A stretch of DNA of 64,000 nt, from contig NC_051117.1 in the NCBI RefSeq assembly GCF_014839805.1, forward strand, positions 7,130,001-7,194,000, written 5' to 3'. Source of the DNA: Manduca sexta (Eukaryota; Arthropoda; Insecta; Lepidoptera; Sphingidae). The translations under genes and the position numbers were made by a program. Under the pieces are notes generated by a model. The model saw only the letters and a program-made list of their open reading frames with translations. It was not told the origin of the DNA and ran no database searches. This document shows positions 22,652 through 33,250 of this stretch, in pieces. The stretch's first letter is position 1, and every line of letters begins with the position of its first letter.

Positions 22652-22869
22652 TCTATAAAATATATTATAAAACAAAGTCCCCCGCTGCATCTGTCTGCCT
22701 GAACGTGTTAAACTCAAAAACTACCCAACGTATTAAGATGAAATTTGGTATGGAGACAGTTTGAGACCCTGGGAAGAACATAGGCTCCCGGGAAACTACT
22801 ACTTTTATAACGGAAAACTTTAGCCTGAAAAACTTTATAACGCGAGTGGAGCCGCGGGCAAAAGCTAGT
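22652..22869 (+). mobile_element. Hel-2 Helitron-like element
   Basis: TCTATAAAATATATTATAAA start, GACCCTGGGAAGAAC block, CGCGAGTGGAGCCGCG hairpin and terminal AAAAGCTAG followed by T. Confidence 0.8.
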
Positions 22870-22920
22870 TAGGGATAAAATTCTTAACGAATACAAGGCA
22901 TAAGGTACAGAAGGATAGAG

Positions 22921-23078
22921 GATATAATTTACAAGCTAATAATAAATATAAAAATATTTATAATACAAAGTATAATTGAGTATAAATAATAAAATATAAT
23001 TTACAAGCTAATAATAAATATAAATAATTCAGAGGTCTACAGTAAGTATACATAGATCCATCCTGTAGACCTCTGAAT
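22921..23078. repeat. Direct repeat and 16-bp-arm hairpin
   Basis: A unit of about 30 bp (TAATTTACAAGCTAATAATA...) occurs twice, about 72 bp apart. Just after the second, ATTCAGAGGTCTACAG (23027-23042) and its exact complement (23063-23078) form a perfect stem around a 20-base loop. Confidence 0.85.
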
Positions 23079-24825
23079 CTACAGAATAAATTATCGGCCC
23101 GATCCAGTTATCAACACTGTGCCACAGAAAACCGAAGTAAATTGTTACTTCACTGTTGCACTTCGTATAGCAAGTGAATTCTTTGTCTTATTTATGTAAC
23201 GTCCTCCAATGAAGGATACACGAACATTGTAAAACAATGGTATAAGTCAAAATCTATAGTGTGACGTGCTTCTTTGATTATAAGAGACCTGAGTATGTAA
23301 TAATAAATATTTTTATAGCGGCGGAAATTAGATTACTATGATTTATATCAATTTATGAAAGTGAAAATGATACAATATATATTTCTAAAGGAATGTAAAA
23401 TAGAAAGATATCTTTATATTTGCCTTAAGACCGACAGCGACCTTCTGATGTTATTTTATTGGTATACTGTTATGATTACTTACTATTAATTACCATTTTT
23501 GTATAAATGTGTATAAACTTTCATATTCCTTAAAACATCCCCATCTTTGCCTTTCTATAGAGACTGTATGGAATTTAACCACTTTAGCTCAGGAGATGAA
23601 TTTCCGAAAATCCCTTTTCCGTTCGCATCTGTCACATCAGGAAACAGGAAATTCAATCTACAGCCAACACCTTATACCTCGCAAGGTATATTAGCACTTA
23701 GAATTATGTTTTGTTAATCTATAAAAAAGTTTAAATAATTAATGGCTGTTAAAAAATAATAAAAACGATTAAAACCTATACTTTTTCGACACGGAAATAA
23801 ATCTAAAAATAACTATATTATCGAATACAAAATTAAAAATAAATTTAAATTCAAAAATAGAATCTATAAATAAACGCAATCCTAAAAATGCTATAATTAC
23901 GCACGAAAGTGTCGAGACGCAATGTACAAGTGTAGACACAAATCTTACGCACACATACAACATGAAATATTACTCGCGAGCCATGTGGTAGTTTGTGTCG
24001 AGTATTTTGACGAATTCCGAATAGAAACATGCGCGTTGTGCTAGCGGGGATGGGAATATTTTATTGAAATTTTAGTAGCGGTTAGAGCAGCTTTGTTGAA
24101 ACATTAATTTAGGATAGCTTCATGATATGTTAAATAAATAGTAATACTATAGTTTGCTATAGGGAACTTTATTTGAAATAAAAACCCACTAAAAGCTCAT
24201 CTTTTCGAGATTATAAAATACGATGCAATCTGCGTTTCATAAGCTATCATTATATAAAAAATATGAATGAAGGTTATTTACACAAAACTGAGGACTTCAA
24301 CTAAAAAGAAATTTAAAAGAGCGGTGATGATTCAGTTTATATGGCAATTATACAGATAGATAACTTTAAATCTTAATTTAGTTAATCTAATGGATACTTA
24401 ATTTTATTACGACTCAGTGTATCTAAAAATAACTGCTTGTAAATACAATTACAATATTATAATCGTATTAAAAATACTTATCTATCTCGTACACCTAATA
24501 AGTAAATTTAAAATCTCTAACTTTATCTACACATATAGGGGAAAATATTTGAAAATATTTGAGCTTTAATGTGGGCAGCATAAATAGCTTTTTGTCCATT
24601 CCAGTATCGGAAGAGGCTAAGGGTTTATTAAAAAAATATTTTGATTTTATAAAAAAATTGTAGACATGGATAAAAGTGGACGTACGGAGCGACATAGTCG
24701 TGAAATAACGACCAAGCTCCTTAAATAAAGATTAAAAAAAAAATATAGGGAAAAATTCTATGTAAATTATATTCAACACCTTAAAACCTAGAGAAACAAA
24801 GACTCCCACAGCTTGCTTAACGCAC
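23079..24825. other. Unassigned AT-rich DNA
   Basis: About 1.7 kb with no shared repeat. 23780-23890 is low-complexity A/T. No supported gene. Confidence 0.4.
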
Positions 24826-24900
24826 CGCACCGCTTTTGTGACGCCGTACGCGCACGCGGCGCGGGGCCGCGCGGTGCGAGGGGGGAGCGGCCCAAACCTG
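24826..24900. other. Very GC-rich patch
   Basis: About 75 bp dominated by CG dinucleotides in AT-rich surroundings, including the inverted pair GCGCGG/CCGCGC. No start codon with a useful frame. It could be a promoter relic or a fragment of a GC-rich element. Confidence 0.4.
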
Positions 24901-25359
24901 ATTTTCGGTCTATGCTGACCTTGTGGCGGACACGTATTACATCATATTTTATAATGCATTATTTCAATACCATTACCATTGTGTTTTACACCTTATCACT
25001 ATCAAAAAGAGTTGTAATTTGACTGTACGTGTACGCTGGTGATTAAGTCAGACAATTTCGCGTACTCAAACAGCTACCTACATAGGTTTTTCCGGCTTAG
25101 CTTTCCGCGTTTGTTCAACACTCCACTGCCATTTATTTTGATTTTGATGTTAGTGTAAACATAATACTTGTGGTGGAGAGTGTATTTTTTGTCGTGTTTA
25201 TGTTTCTAGGATTTTTATTTTATAGAATATTGGAATTAAATTTGTAACTGACTTTTTGGGCGACCAATAGTATTTATGATTATGAAGGCTGCAGTCATCG
25301 AAACTTCGGGAAATTATAATATAAAAAACGGTGATAAAATTCGAAAACTAGTTTTATTT

Positions 25360-25790
25360 TAAAGAATAATGATTACTTGCAATAATGGTACGCAATTATG
25401 GAAGCAATACCCGCCCACGTTGATGTATGAGTCTTATGATAGATATTCAAAAAACTTGCTAAATAATTCTCCATCTAATGCGGCTTAATATCAGCCCTGT
25501 AAATACTGTCCCACTGCTGCACGGGCCTCCTCTACTAAGAGGGATTAAGTCTTAGTCCACCACGCTGGCCTAGTGCGGATTGGGAGGCTTCACATACCCT
25601 CAATTTTTTTTAGAGAACTTCTCAGGAGTGCAGGTTTCCTCACGATGTTTTCCTTCACCGTTAAAGCACGTGATAATTCACAAAGAATATACACATCACT
25701 TTAGAAAAGTCAGAGGTGCTCTTGGGTTTTGAACCTGCGGACATTCGTCTCGGCAGTCCGTCCCACAACCAAATAAACTATCGCCGCCAC
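25360..25790 (-). mobile_element. SINE-A with the same 3' flank as 13650-14080
   Basis: 25486-25790 is SINE-A in reverse. 25360-25485 matches 13650-13780 throughout, including TTTTAAAGAATAATGATTAC and ACTTGCTAAATAATTCTCC. Confidence 0.8.
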
Positions 25791-25825
25791 TTAAGATATG
25801 AAAATTAAGTTATAAAATACCAAAT

Positions 25826-26137
25826 ATATATGTACTACGTACTAGATTTTGTGTTCTGAACATTTACTGTGTTCAACTGAACTGAACTGCAATCCATTCA
25901 AACTGACTTTAGTAATATATTGACAGCTTGTGATTGTGTACGGAGTGGCGCTCATAATATAAGAACCCGAGTATAAGTGTAAACCTGGATTTGAATAAAA
26001 TAGATTAGTCAAATAAGTAAAATTATTTGTTATCCAAGCGAATAGATAGGTTATAACAGTGACGTTTTGGTTGTCATTTTAGTTCAGATTATGAACAAAT
26101 CGTTTGTATGGACGTTCGTGTCTATAAAATATACGTC
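25826..26137 (+). repeat. Rep-3 copy 1
   Basis: Shares with 37340-37603 and, in reverse, 53672-53960 the blocks AGTCAAATAAGTAAAATTAT, GAATAGATAGGTTATAACAG and GACGTTCGTGTCTATA. About 300 bp, non-coding, class unknown. Confidence 0.75.
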
Positions 26138-26154
26138 AATGTTTGCAACCATCT

Positions 26155-26262
26155 TTTATCATCATCATCATCATCAGCCACAGGATGTCCACTGCTGAAC
26201 ATGGGCCAGACCCAAAGATTTATACATCGACTTATTGAAAGCGGCCGGCATCCAGCGACTAC
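26155..26262 (-). mobile_element. LINE 3' end (CR1/L2-like) with GAT-repeat tail
   Basis: An ATC repeat followed by CAGGATGTCCACTGCTGAAC is, in reverse, the 3' end plus microsatellite tail of a widespread lepidopteran non-LTR element. No coding part remains. A second copy of the motif is at 47614. Confidence 0.6.
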
Positions 26263-26544
26263 TGCGACTTAAGTTTTTTATTCTTTATTTTTTTATGTTT
26301 TTCTTTTGTTTAATTTAACGCTTATACGTTTATTTTTCTTTTGGTATTGTATAACGGTAATAAAATAATTAAAGAACTAATAAAGATAAAAAATAAACAA
26401 AACTTATTTTTTATTATATTATGTAATATTGACGCAAATCGTGCAAAATTATGGCTGTTTTTCAACATTAAGAGAGGTTTTGGTTTTTGTTTCATTGCAT
26501 ATTTTATTCTCAGTATTATGAATGCATTTAATTTTATCATAATA

Positions 26545-27380
26545 CTAGCTTTTGCTCGCGGCTTCGCCCGCGTGAAGGAGTTTTACGGGATAAAAGTCCC
26601 GCTTGTGCATTGTAAAAAAAAGTTTCTGATTTAATTATATTTATGGTTTGGTTGACTGCCTCGGTGGCGTAGTTGTAAGTGTACACGGTACTAGTACGAC
26701 TGCCGCGCTGAGGTCCTGGGTTCGAATCCCGGGTCGGGCCAAAATAATTGTGACTGGGTTTTTCCATCTTAAAAAAAAATTACTCAGTCGCAGCTCGGAG
26801 TCAGGAAGTGGGCGGTGTGATACCCCCGTACCTCGGAAAGCACGTAAAGCCGTTGGTCCTTCGCCTGATCTTTCTCCGGTCATGTCGGATTGCCGTCTCA
26901 CCGGACTATGAGAGTGAAGCAACAGAGAGTGCACCTGTGTAATGCGCACACACTTGTGCACTATATCTCCTGCGTACTCGGCTGATCTCCGTTGAGATTG
27001 GCCGCCGTGGTCGAAATTCGGCGAGGAGGGATTCATTTATGGTTAATGGCCTCGACATAAAAGCTAGACATATGCGTCGGGGACTTTTATTTAAACTATT
27101 TAAGACAAACAATCCTACAGAACATCAACTTTGTCTAACTCCAACGGTTTAGGCAGCTTACGCCAAAACAGCATTTTTTTTCAACTTACTTAATATGTAT
27201 CGTTATAGTATGACCAAATTACACAAAATCGTTATAAATTGTAGCCTATGTGTTATTCTAATGTATAACTAATATTACTCTAAAGTTTCATCCAAATCCG
27301 TTCAGTAGTTTTTCGTGAAAAAGGAACATACATCCATACATCCATCCTCACAAACTTTCGCATTTGTAATATTAGTAGTA
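26545..27380 (-). mobile_element. Hel-1 long form split by a SINE-B
   Basis: Reverse Hel-1: CTAG terminus at 26545-26548, GCTCGCGGCTTCGCCCGCG hairpin, then the internal module, and the CATTTGTAATATTAGTAGTA start at 27380. A SINE-B with its own target duplication sits inside. Without it the element would be about 440 bp, as at 21254-21700. Confidence 0.85.
26649..27034 (+). mobile_element. SINE-B, full length, with 10-bp target duplication
   Basis: tRNA-like head with A box (TGGCGTAGTTG) and perfect B box GGTTCGAATCC at 26719-26729. The body contains GTCATGTCGGATTGCCGTCT and a CA-rich stretch. It is flanked by ATTTATGGTT at 26639-26648 and again at 27035-27044. Confidence 0.9.
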
Positions 27381-27686
27381 TATTGGTGCAATGCATAATG
27401 GTTTGTGATTCGAAGATCGCTTGTTGGTATTTAGGGCGGTGTTAACCATAAGGCGACGAGATAACTCGTCCTATTTTTCATTTGTTTTATAAATACATTA
27501 TCTCTTAATAACAAAACGATATATTTCTAATTGATGACTATTCAGCCAGATTAGTGTGATCAACTCAAATTGAGAGGGTTTCAAATACCATGAGCTTTGT
27601 TAACCTCCAACACACTAAGGTTTAAACTCAATATTTGTAACGATATTTTCTGTGTGTGTAAATAAACCCCAGTTATGTAAAATAAT

Positions 27687-28015
27687 CAGCGGCGATAGCC
27701 TAGTTGGGTGTGGAACGGACTGCCGAGACGAATGTCCGCAGGTTCAAATCCCAAGAGCACACACCTCTGACTTTTCTAAAAAATCATGTGTGTATTCTTT
27801 TGTGAATTTATCGTTCGCTTTAACGGTGAAGGAAAACATCGTGAGGAAACCTGCACATCTGAGAAGTTCTCTATAGGAATTTCGAAGGTGTGTGAAGTCT
27901 ACCAATCCGCACTAGGCCAGCGTGGTGGACTAAGGCCTAATCCCTCTCAGTAGTAGAGGAGGCCCGTGCTCAGCAGTGGGCAAGTATATAATACAGGGCT
28001 GATATTATTATTATT
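27687..28015 (+). mobile_element. SINE-A, full-length reference copy
   Basis: The most complete copy, 329 bp. A box TAGCCTAGTTGG at 27696-27707 and B box GGTTCAAATCC at 27741-27751 form a tRNA-type RNA polymerase III promoter. The body ends in a TATTATTATTATT tail. An 11-bp target duplication, TGTAAAATAAT, flanks it at 27676-27686 and 28016-28026. It resembles tRNA-derived lepidopteran SINEs (Metulj or HaSE type); I could not check which. Confidence 0.92.
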
Positions 28016-28178
28016 TGTAAAATAATAAAAAAAAAATCTAAAAAGGAAATTATGGCGGCACAATTTTTATCGAGAACTTCTAAAATATTTTTTAAGCGCG
28101 CTCTATATTTTTGGGGGAACTAAGATAACTCAATGTTTTGAGGATTTTAAATACAAGTGTAAATAAAATTATAATATA

Positions 28179-28464
28179 CTAGCTGACCCGACAGACGTCC
28201 CGTCTTAACTATTAATCTGCAGCGCGCATTCTGTCAATCGCTGACAGTTATTTCAAACAATTGACAGTTATATAAAATTAATATTTTCGTTAAGTTTTCT
28301 TGAATTTTCTAATTTTCTGCGCAAATTTTTTGATTTTTTTTCTCTCATAAGAACCTTCTCCTGACAATAACAAACACAGCAAAATTTTGCGAAATCGGTC
28401 CAGCCGTTCACGCGTGATGGCGTGACCAAGGGAAATAGGGATTCATTATTATATATAAAATAGA
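28179..28464 (-). mobile_element. Hel-3, intact ends
   Basis: Reverse orientation. 5' TCTATTTTATATATAATAAT follows A, and the 3' end is CTAG before T, next to the CTGACCCGACAGACG block. Non-coding. Confidence 0.8.
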
Positions 28465-28479
28465 TTACATATACATACA

Positions 28480-28612
28480 CATGCCTGATATGACTACAAG
28501 CTCGTCGGCTATCACATCATGGGACGGAATACATACGACATAATATGATAACTGGATAAAAGCCGTAAGTGTGTAGGTGTGTTGTGTATGTGTGTGTATA
28601 TGTGTGTGTACA
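28480..28612 (+). repeat. SINE-C fragment with GT microsatellite
   Basis: CACATCATGGGACGGAATAC and GATAAAAGCCG of the SINE-C body are followed by an expanded GTGTGT tail. Confidence 0.6.
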
Positions 28613-28856
28613 TACCCATAAAATAGAACTTCATAAAATTAATCGCCGAGGTTTTCATTGTAAAAATTATTTTAACTCGTTTCTAATTAGTTTAACCGGT
28701 TAAATTACCATTCAAATTACCAGTTTAATGCAATTAATGATATAATAAAAATTAAACTTGTTATTGAGATTTATGATTTAGTTTGGTAGGTCTGTAGTTA
28801 CAAGTCTGTGATAGGGTTTTGTGTATTTCTGCGCTCAACTAAGCGAAATATCTGCG

Positions 28857-29230
28857 GTAGCAGATTCTAGCTGGTATGCAAGAGTAGAGCAACGTACCAC
28901 AGCAATGTCTATTCCTGCTAGGGACCTTAGCTTACGCGAGGTCCTAGAAGAAACCAAAAATAGAAGGCGAGGCCCCGACGAAAGCTAAGAAAACCGATGC
29001 CTGGCCCCGGGCGAAAGAAAAAAAATTCATCGCGTCGGTTCAAAAATAGTTTCGTCGGTAAGATAACAAAAATGTCATCCAAGGCACTGCGCGATCCCTG
29101 AGTACACGAGGGCCTTGAGGCGCGAGGTGCCTGAGTACGCGAGCCCCTTAAGGCGCGAGGTTCCGGACGGATGCCCGGTCCCCTAAGACCGCCTCTGATT
29201 CATGCTGTCAAGCATTATGTTCTGATTTAA
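28857..29230. other. GC-rich retroelement-like patch
   Basis: After a small Rep-1 fragment (28857-28925) comes about 300 bp of GC-rich DNA. It holds two near-copies of CTGAGTACRCGAG followed by AGGCGCGAGGT. No open frame spans it. It looks like a decayed non-LTR or LTR retroelement piece. Confidence 0.35.
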
Positions 29231-29404
29231 AGGCATTACAGCCAATGTTCTATGTATATGCCTGCCACTAGGTTGCAGCTGTGCTATGTCGAAGACGTTC
29301 TTCTGCAAATCTCATTTCTAATTTGATCGCGTAGAGCACTGTGAATAGCCCTCTCTATAGCTCGCTGACATAGAAAGTGTAAAACCCGTGGCCCAAGTGT
29401 TTAG

Positions 29405-29525
29405 GGTTCCGAGAACAGCTTGTGTAAACCCAGTTTCAAACAGGCCGGCATTATTGTGTCGACTGGTGATGGCCAATCAGTCGATACTATCTGGACTTCA
29501 CTTCGACCATCATGCGCAGTGGGGC
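29405..29525 (+). repeat. Rep-2 3' part
   Basis: GGCCGGCATTATTGTGTCGA and a CATCATGCGCAGTGGGG end, with diverged 5' sequence. Confidence 0.65.
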
Positions 29526-29573
29526 CATTTCGAGCCCAAATAAGATAACACTGTCTCATTTATATTCTGGGAC

Positions 29574-29866
29574 AAGTCTTTGAATGACGAGACGAGCTTG
29601 CCGTTCGCCTGATGGTAAGCGATACGACCGCCCATAAACAGTAAAAACACTATCCAACACCATGAAGTACAAAGTACTGTTTGGTATTCCGTAGCCATCC
29701 TAGACATGAGATGTTAAGTCTCATTATGTCCAGTAGTTACACTGGCTACAATGTTCTTCAAACCGGAACACAACAGTGACTACACACTGCTGTTTGGCGG
29801 CAGATGTATACATTGCGGTGGTAAGTACCCAGGCGGACTCTCACATATGAGTGACCACCAGTCTAT
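29574..29866 (-). repeat. Rep-1 copy
   Basis: Reverse copy from GACGAGCTTGCCGTTCGCC to the ACTCTCACATATGAG end. Confidence 0.8.
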
Positions 29867-30401
29867 ATGCATGAGTCGAAGATAAAATATAGCTATTTAT
29901 AATTAATTGAAATATCAAGGCCATAAGAGCATCGACTCGTATATGATCTTGCATCCATTTAGGTCTCATAACATTTGTAACTAAATATTATTGGTATTAA
30001 ATACTAGAGGTAATTAATGTCATAAATATTTAAATTTAATATTAATTTTATTATGGGTTTATAAACGTATTTCTTAGTATATTTTGCTTGATTCGCTTGC
30101 GTGACAATCCTGTGTAGCCAATAATGTAATAGGCTTTAAGATAACTCTACCATAAATATGGTTTTGTTAAAATATAAATTTCAACCATTTTACATTAATC
30201 ATAAAACCCAATAATTTTATGTCCATATTATACCAATTATACTCCTTGATGTCTCGTCCTCTATGATGAGTGGTTATTGATGTAGTCTCGGCCTTTCAGT
30301 CACTGGCGTCATGAGTATAATTACAGTCGAACTTCACTTACAGGTAAGTTCGTTTGACTATTCAATTTTTGCGTATAATTTTTGTAGTCAAAACAATTTA
30401 C
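29867..30401. other. Unassigned AT-rich DNA
   Basis: Nothing shared or coding recognised. Confidence 0.4.
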
Positions 30402-30615
30402 TGGTGATAGGTTATATTTCATATCCGCCCGGATAGCGACCATCCTACTCAAGGTGTTAAAACCCGCCATAGTCTACGTAAGTGTCGCGTTCCGGGATCA
30501 GCCTGTGTATATTCGGTTCCAACAGGCATAATTGTGTCGACTGCTGAGGGGTAATCATCACTCGTCAATCGATATTCTATTGAACCTCTACTTACCATCA
30601 GGTGTTGTGGGGTCA
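30402..30615 (+). repeat. Rep-2, near full-length
   Basis: Runs from GGTGATAGGTTATATTTCAT and CGCCCGGATAGCGACC through TCGCGTTCCGGGATCAGCC to the CCATCAGGTG tail. Confidence 0.8.
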
Positions 30616-31864
30616 CTAAGCTGTGCTTGTATACATCTCGAGAATCAAACACGCTACAGCTCGCCTAACGACAACTATATAACAAACTCTCACGAATAGA
30701 ATGTTGAAGAATATGCAAACCAACGCAAAAGTCAAGGCCGCAACTAGTTTAAGAATTCATAATAAAACGTTTCGTTAAATTATAATGGTGAGAGTCCAAC
30801 CGAATCCAGTCGTTTCAAGGTCACGCGTCCTCTTTCTATGACAAAGTTCTAAACATTTCCGCGCACCAAAACCTATTAGCGTGTACATAAATAATTTTAC
30901 ACAACTTGTTTAATTAATTTTATTCATTGGTACAATAAAAACACCAAGCCACTATATTACGCGATTTACTTTTTGCCAGCGCCCATAAAATGTACTTTCG
31001 TTATCAAAACAAGAACCATCATTCATTTCAACAATGATTTCGAGCCGCCATCTTGTTTTTTGTTTCAATAAAAACGTCGCGAAAAAATGGCGGTTTTTTT
31101 TCTATTTGAATACGTTATTCTGTTTTTATGTCATTTTTTCAAACAATACTGGGTCACTGTGTTTCTATTAGTCCTTTTACAGGTTTGAGACTTAAATTAT
31201 TTAAATATCTGACTCATTTCAACAGTTAACTGCAATATTTATTGTCAATGGAAACGACCGTTTAATGTATTCAAATATATGAAAAAATCGTCACTATTAG
31301 GGCTTCATTTGATTATTTTATTTGTTATTTTGACATTCTATAAATAGACGTATTGTTTCTCATACCTGTTTGATTTTTAAATATTCGTTGTAGGTGTTTG
31401 GCGTTTAGTTTTGTGTACACTTAATGATTTGAATTCTTCCAAGGGCACCGCTTGAGGTCAATGTTTTTTGACCTACAGCCTGTTTAGGAGCTCTGTAAGT
31501 GATCTTAATGCCTCTTGAGTAATTTAGAAATATTGTACTCAGTATTCTTAGATTTATTTTGCTACAAAAGTTGGTTAGAATTATACTAAAGTAAACATGT
31601 AAGCAATCTTTATAGGTGGTAATATTAGGCAAGATTCGAAGTGGTAGAGTCACTGTGTAGACGAATTTGTCTACAGAAATAAACAAGCTCATAACTATAC
31701 AGATAATTTATGCGACATATTGTGCAATACTAACATTTCATTTCATAAAGACCCTAAAATTTAAGGGGATTGTAAACCCACGGCTAATCCTCGTTCTTCA
31801 TCATCTACCTGCGCTGCCTTACCTTTAGAACATTAAGGAATAAGCTTGAACAGTATTTTTAATA
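30616..31864. other. Repeat-poor stretch with promoter-type motifs
   Basis: Contains TCAAGGTCA at 30815-30823, a perfect site for monomeric nuclear receptors of the FTZ-F1/ERR type. Also present are two YY1/PHO-like motifs (GCCGCCATCTTG at 31044-31055 and AAAATGGCGG at 31084-31093). No gene could be supported. Such short motifs also occur by chance. Confidence 0.3.
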
Positions 31865-32122
31865 GAAGTTGGCAGTGTGATACCTCTGTGCCTCGGATAG
31901 TAAAGCCGTTGGTCTTGCGCCAGATCTCTCTCCGGTCATGTCGGATTGTCGTCTCACCGGACTATGAGAGTGAATGAACAGAGAGTGCTTGTATATTGCG
32001 CACACACACACACACACTTGTTCACTATAATATTTCCTGCGTACCTGGGTGATCTCCGTCAATATTGTCTGTAATTCGGCTGGGTTTCCAGACATTTTCA
32101 AGGCTATTCTTCCACAGTTTTG
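31865..32122 (+). mobile_element. SINE-B 3' part
   Basis: Matches the body of the SINE-B at 26649, including GTCATGTCGGATTGTCGTCT and a CA repeat, but lacks the tRNA-like head. Confidence 0.8.
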
Positions 32123-32138
32123 AAATTCCATCACCTAA

Positions 32139-32271
32139 TATATATATTAGCCCTCCCTGTATTATATACTGTCCCACTGCTGGGCACGGGCCTCTTCTAC
32201 TACTGAGAGGGACTAGGCCTTAGTCCACCACGCTGGCCCAGTGCGGATTGGTAGACTTCACACACCCTCGA
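32139..32271 (-). mobile_element. SINE-A, 5'-truncated, with 16-bp target duplication
   Basis: Only the 3' 133 bp of SINE-A are present, reversed. AAATTCCATCACCTAA occurs at 32123-32138 and 32272-32287, directly flanking the insert. Confidence 0.9.
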
Positions 32272-32287
32272 AAATTCCATCACCTAA

Positions 32288-32912
32288 AGGAACAAGTTAT
32301 TATTAAGTATTACTACAGATTATGCTAGGTGCGACTCCTACGCGGAAGTCAACAATGAAATTTCGAAGTTAATTGTAAGAATCTCGTTACTGTACGGAAA
32401 ATATTGATGATTGGTTAAAATAAGCGCATGTTGGTTTTTGTCGAGGTTTAGTTAACTTGAATTGAAGCACGAACGTTTAGGAGTACTGTTTGAGGCACAA
32501 GTGTTTGGGAAGATTTATTTATTTTATTATTATTTTTTTTTATATGGGAACATACAGTGTTACAAAATACAATTCAGAAATATAACAAAACACCAATTAT
32601 ATATACTGAAAATATATAAATTATACAAAAAGATATATTTTAGTCTGTAAAATGTTGATGGACTTTTTTTTTCTTCGTTGAGGCAAAGTGTTTGGTTAGA
32701 AACTAAATAACGTATTATTTATGATAACAAATTTAATATTTTTTACTATTTACATATTTATTTATAATTAGGACAACCGGTAGTTACATTATAACTAGCT
32801 CCAATAAAATATAAGAGTAATAATAGGCTTAAATGCACAACATTTTAAGGTGTCAATTGCATTGACAAAAAAATAATTAAATAACACCAGTATTAATATT
32901 AAATATACATAA
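32288..32912. other. Unassigned AT-rich DNA
   Basis: An ATTTATTTTATTATT stretch near 32515 may be a retroposon tail. No gene seen. Confidence 0.35.
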
Positions 32913-33241
32913 TAATAATAATAATAGCCCTGTATTATATACTGTCTCACTGCTGAGCACGGGCCTCCTCTACTACTGAGAGGAATTAGGCCTTAGTCCA
33001 CCACGCTGGCCTAGTGCGGGTTGGTAGATTTCCCACACATTCGAAATTCCTATATAGAACTTCTCAGATGTGCAGGTTTCCTCACGATGTTTTATTTCAC
33101 CGTTAAAGCGAACGATAAATTCACAAAGAATACACACATGATTTTTAGAAAAGTCAGAGGTGTGTGCCCTTGGGATTTGAACCTACGGACATTCGTCTTG
33201 GCAGTCCGTTTCACACCCAACTAGGCTATCGCCGCTTCAAC
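32913..33241 (-). mobile_element. SINE-A, full length
   Basis: Complete reverse copy with an ATA-repeat tail at the left and the tRNA-like head at the right. TATACATAA at 32904-32912 and 33242-33250 is a likely 9-bp target duplication. Confidence 0.88.
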
Positions 33242-33250
33242 TATACATAA

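Noticed and set aside
26158..26178. Simple ATC microsatellite
   Set aside because: Better explained as the 3' tail of a LINE, because the adjoining sequence matches a known type of lepidopteran LINE end.
26655..26740. A tRNA gene
   Set aside because: Good A and B boxes, but no acceptor-stem pairing is evident. The sequence continues into a SINE body with a target duplication.
26641..27036. 131-codon minus-strand frame as a gene
   Set aside because: It lies entirely within a SINE-B, a Pol III-type element that does not code for protein.
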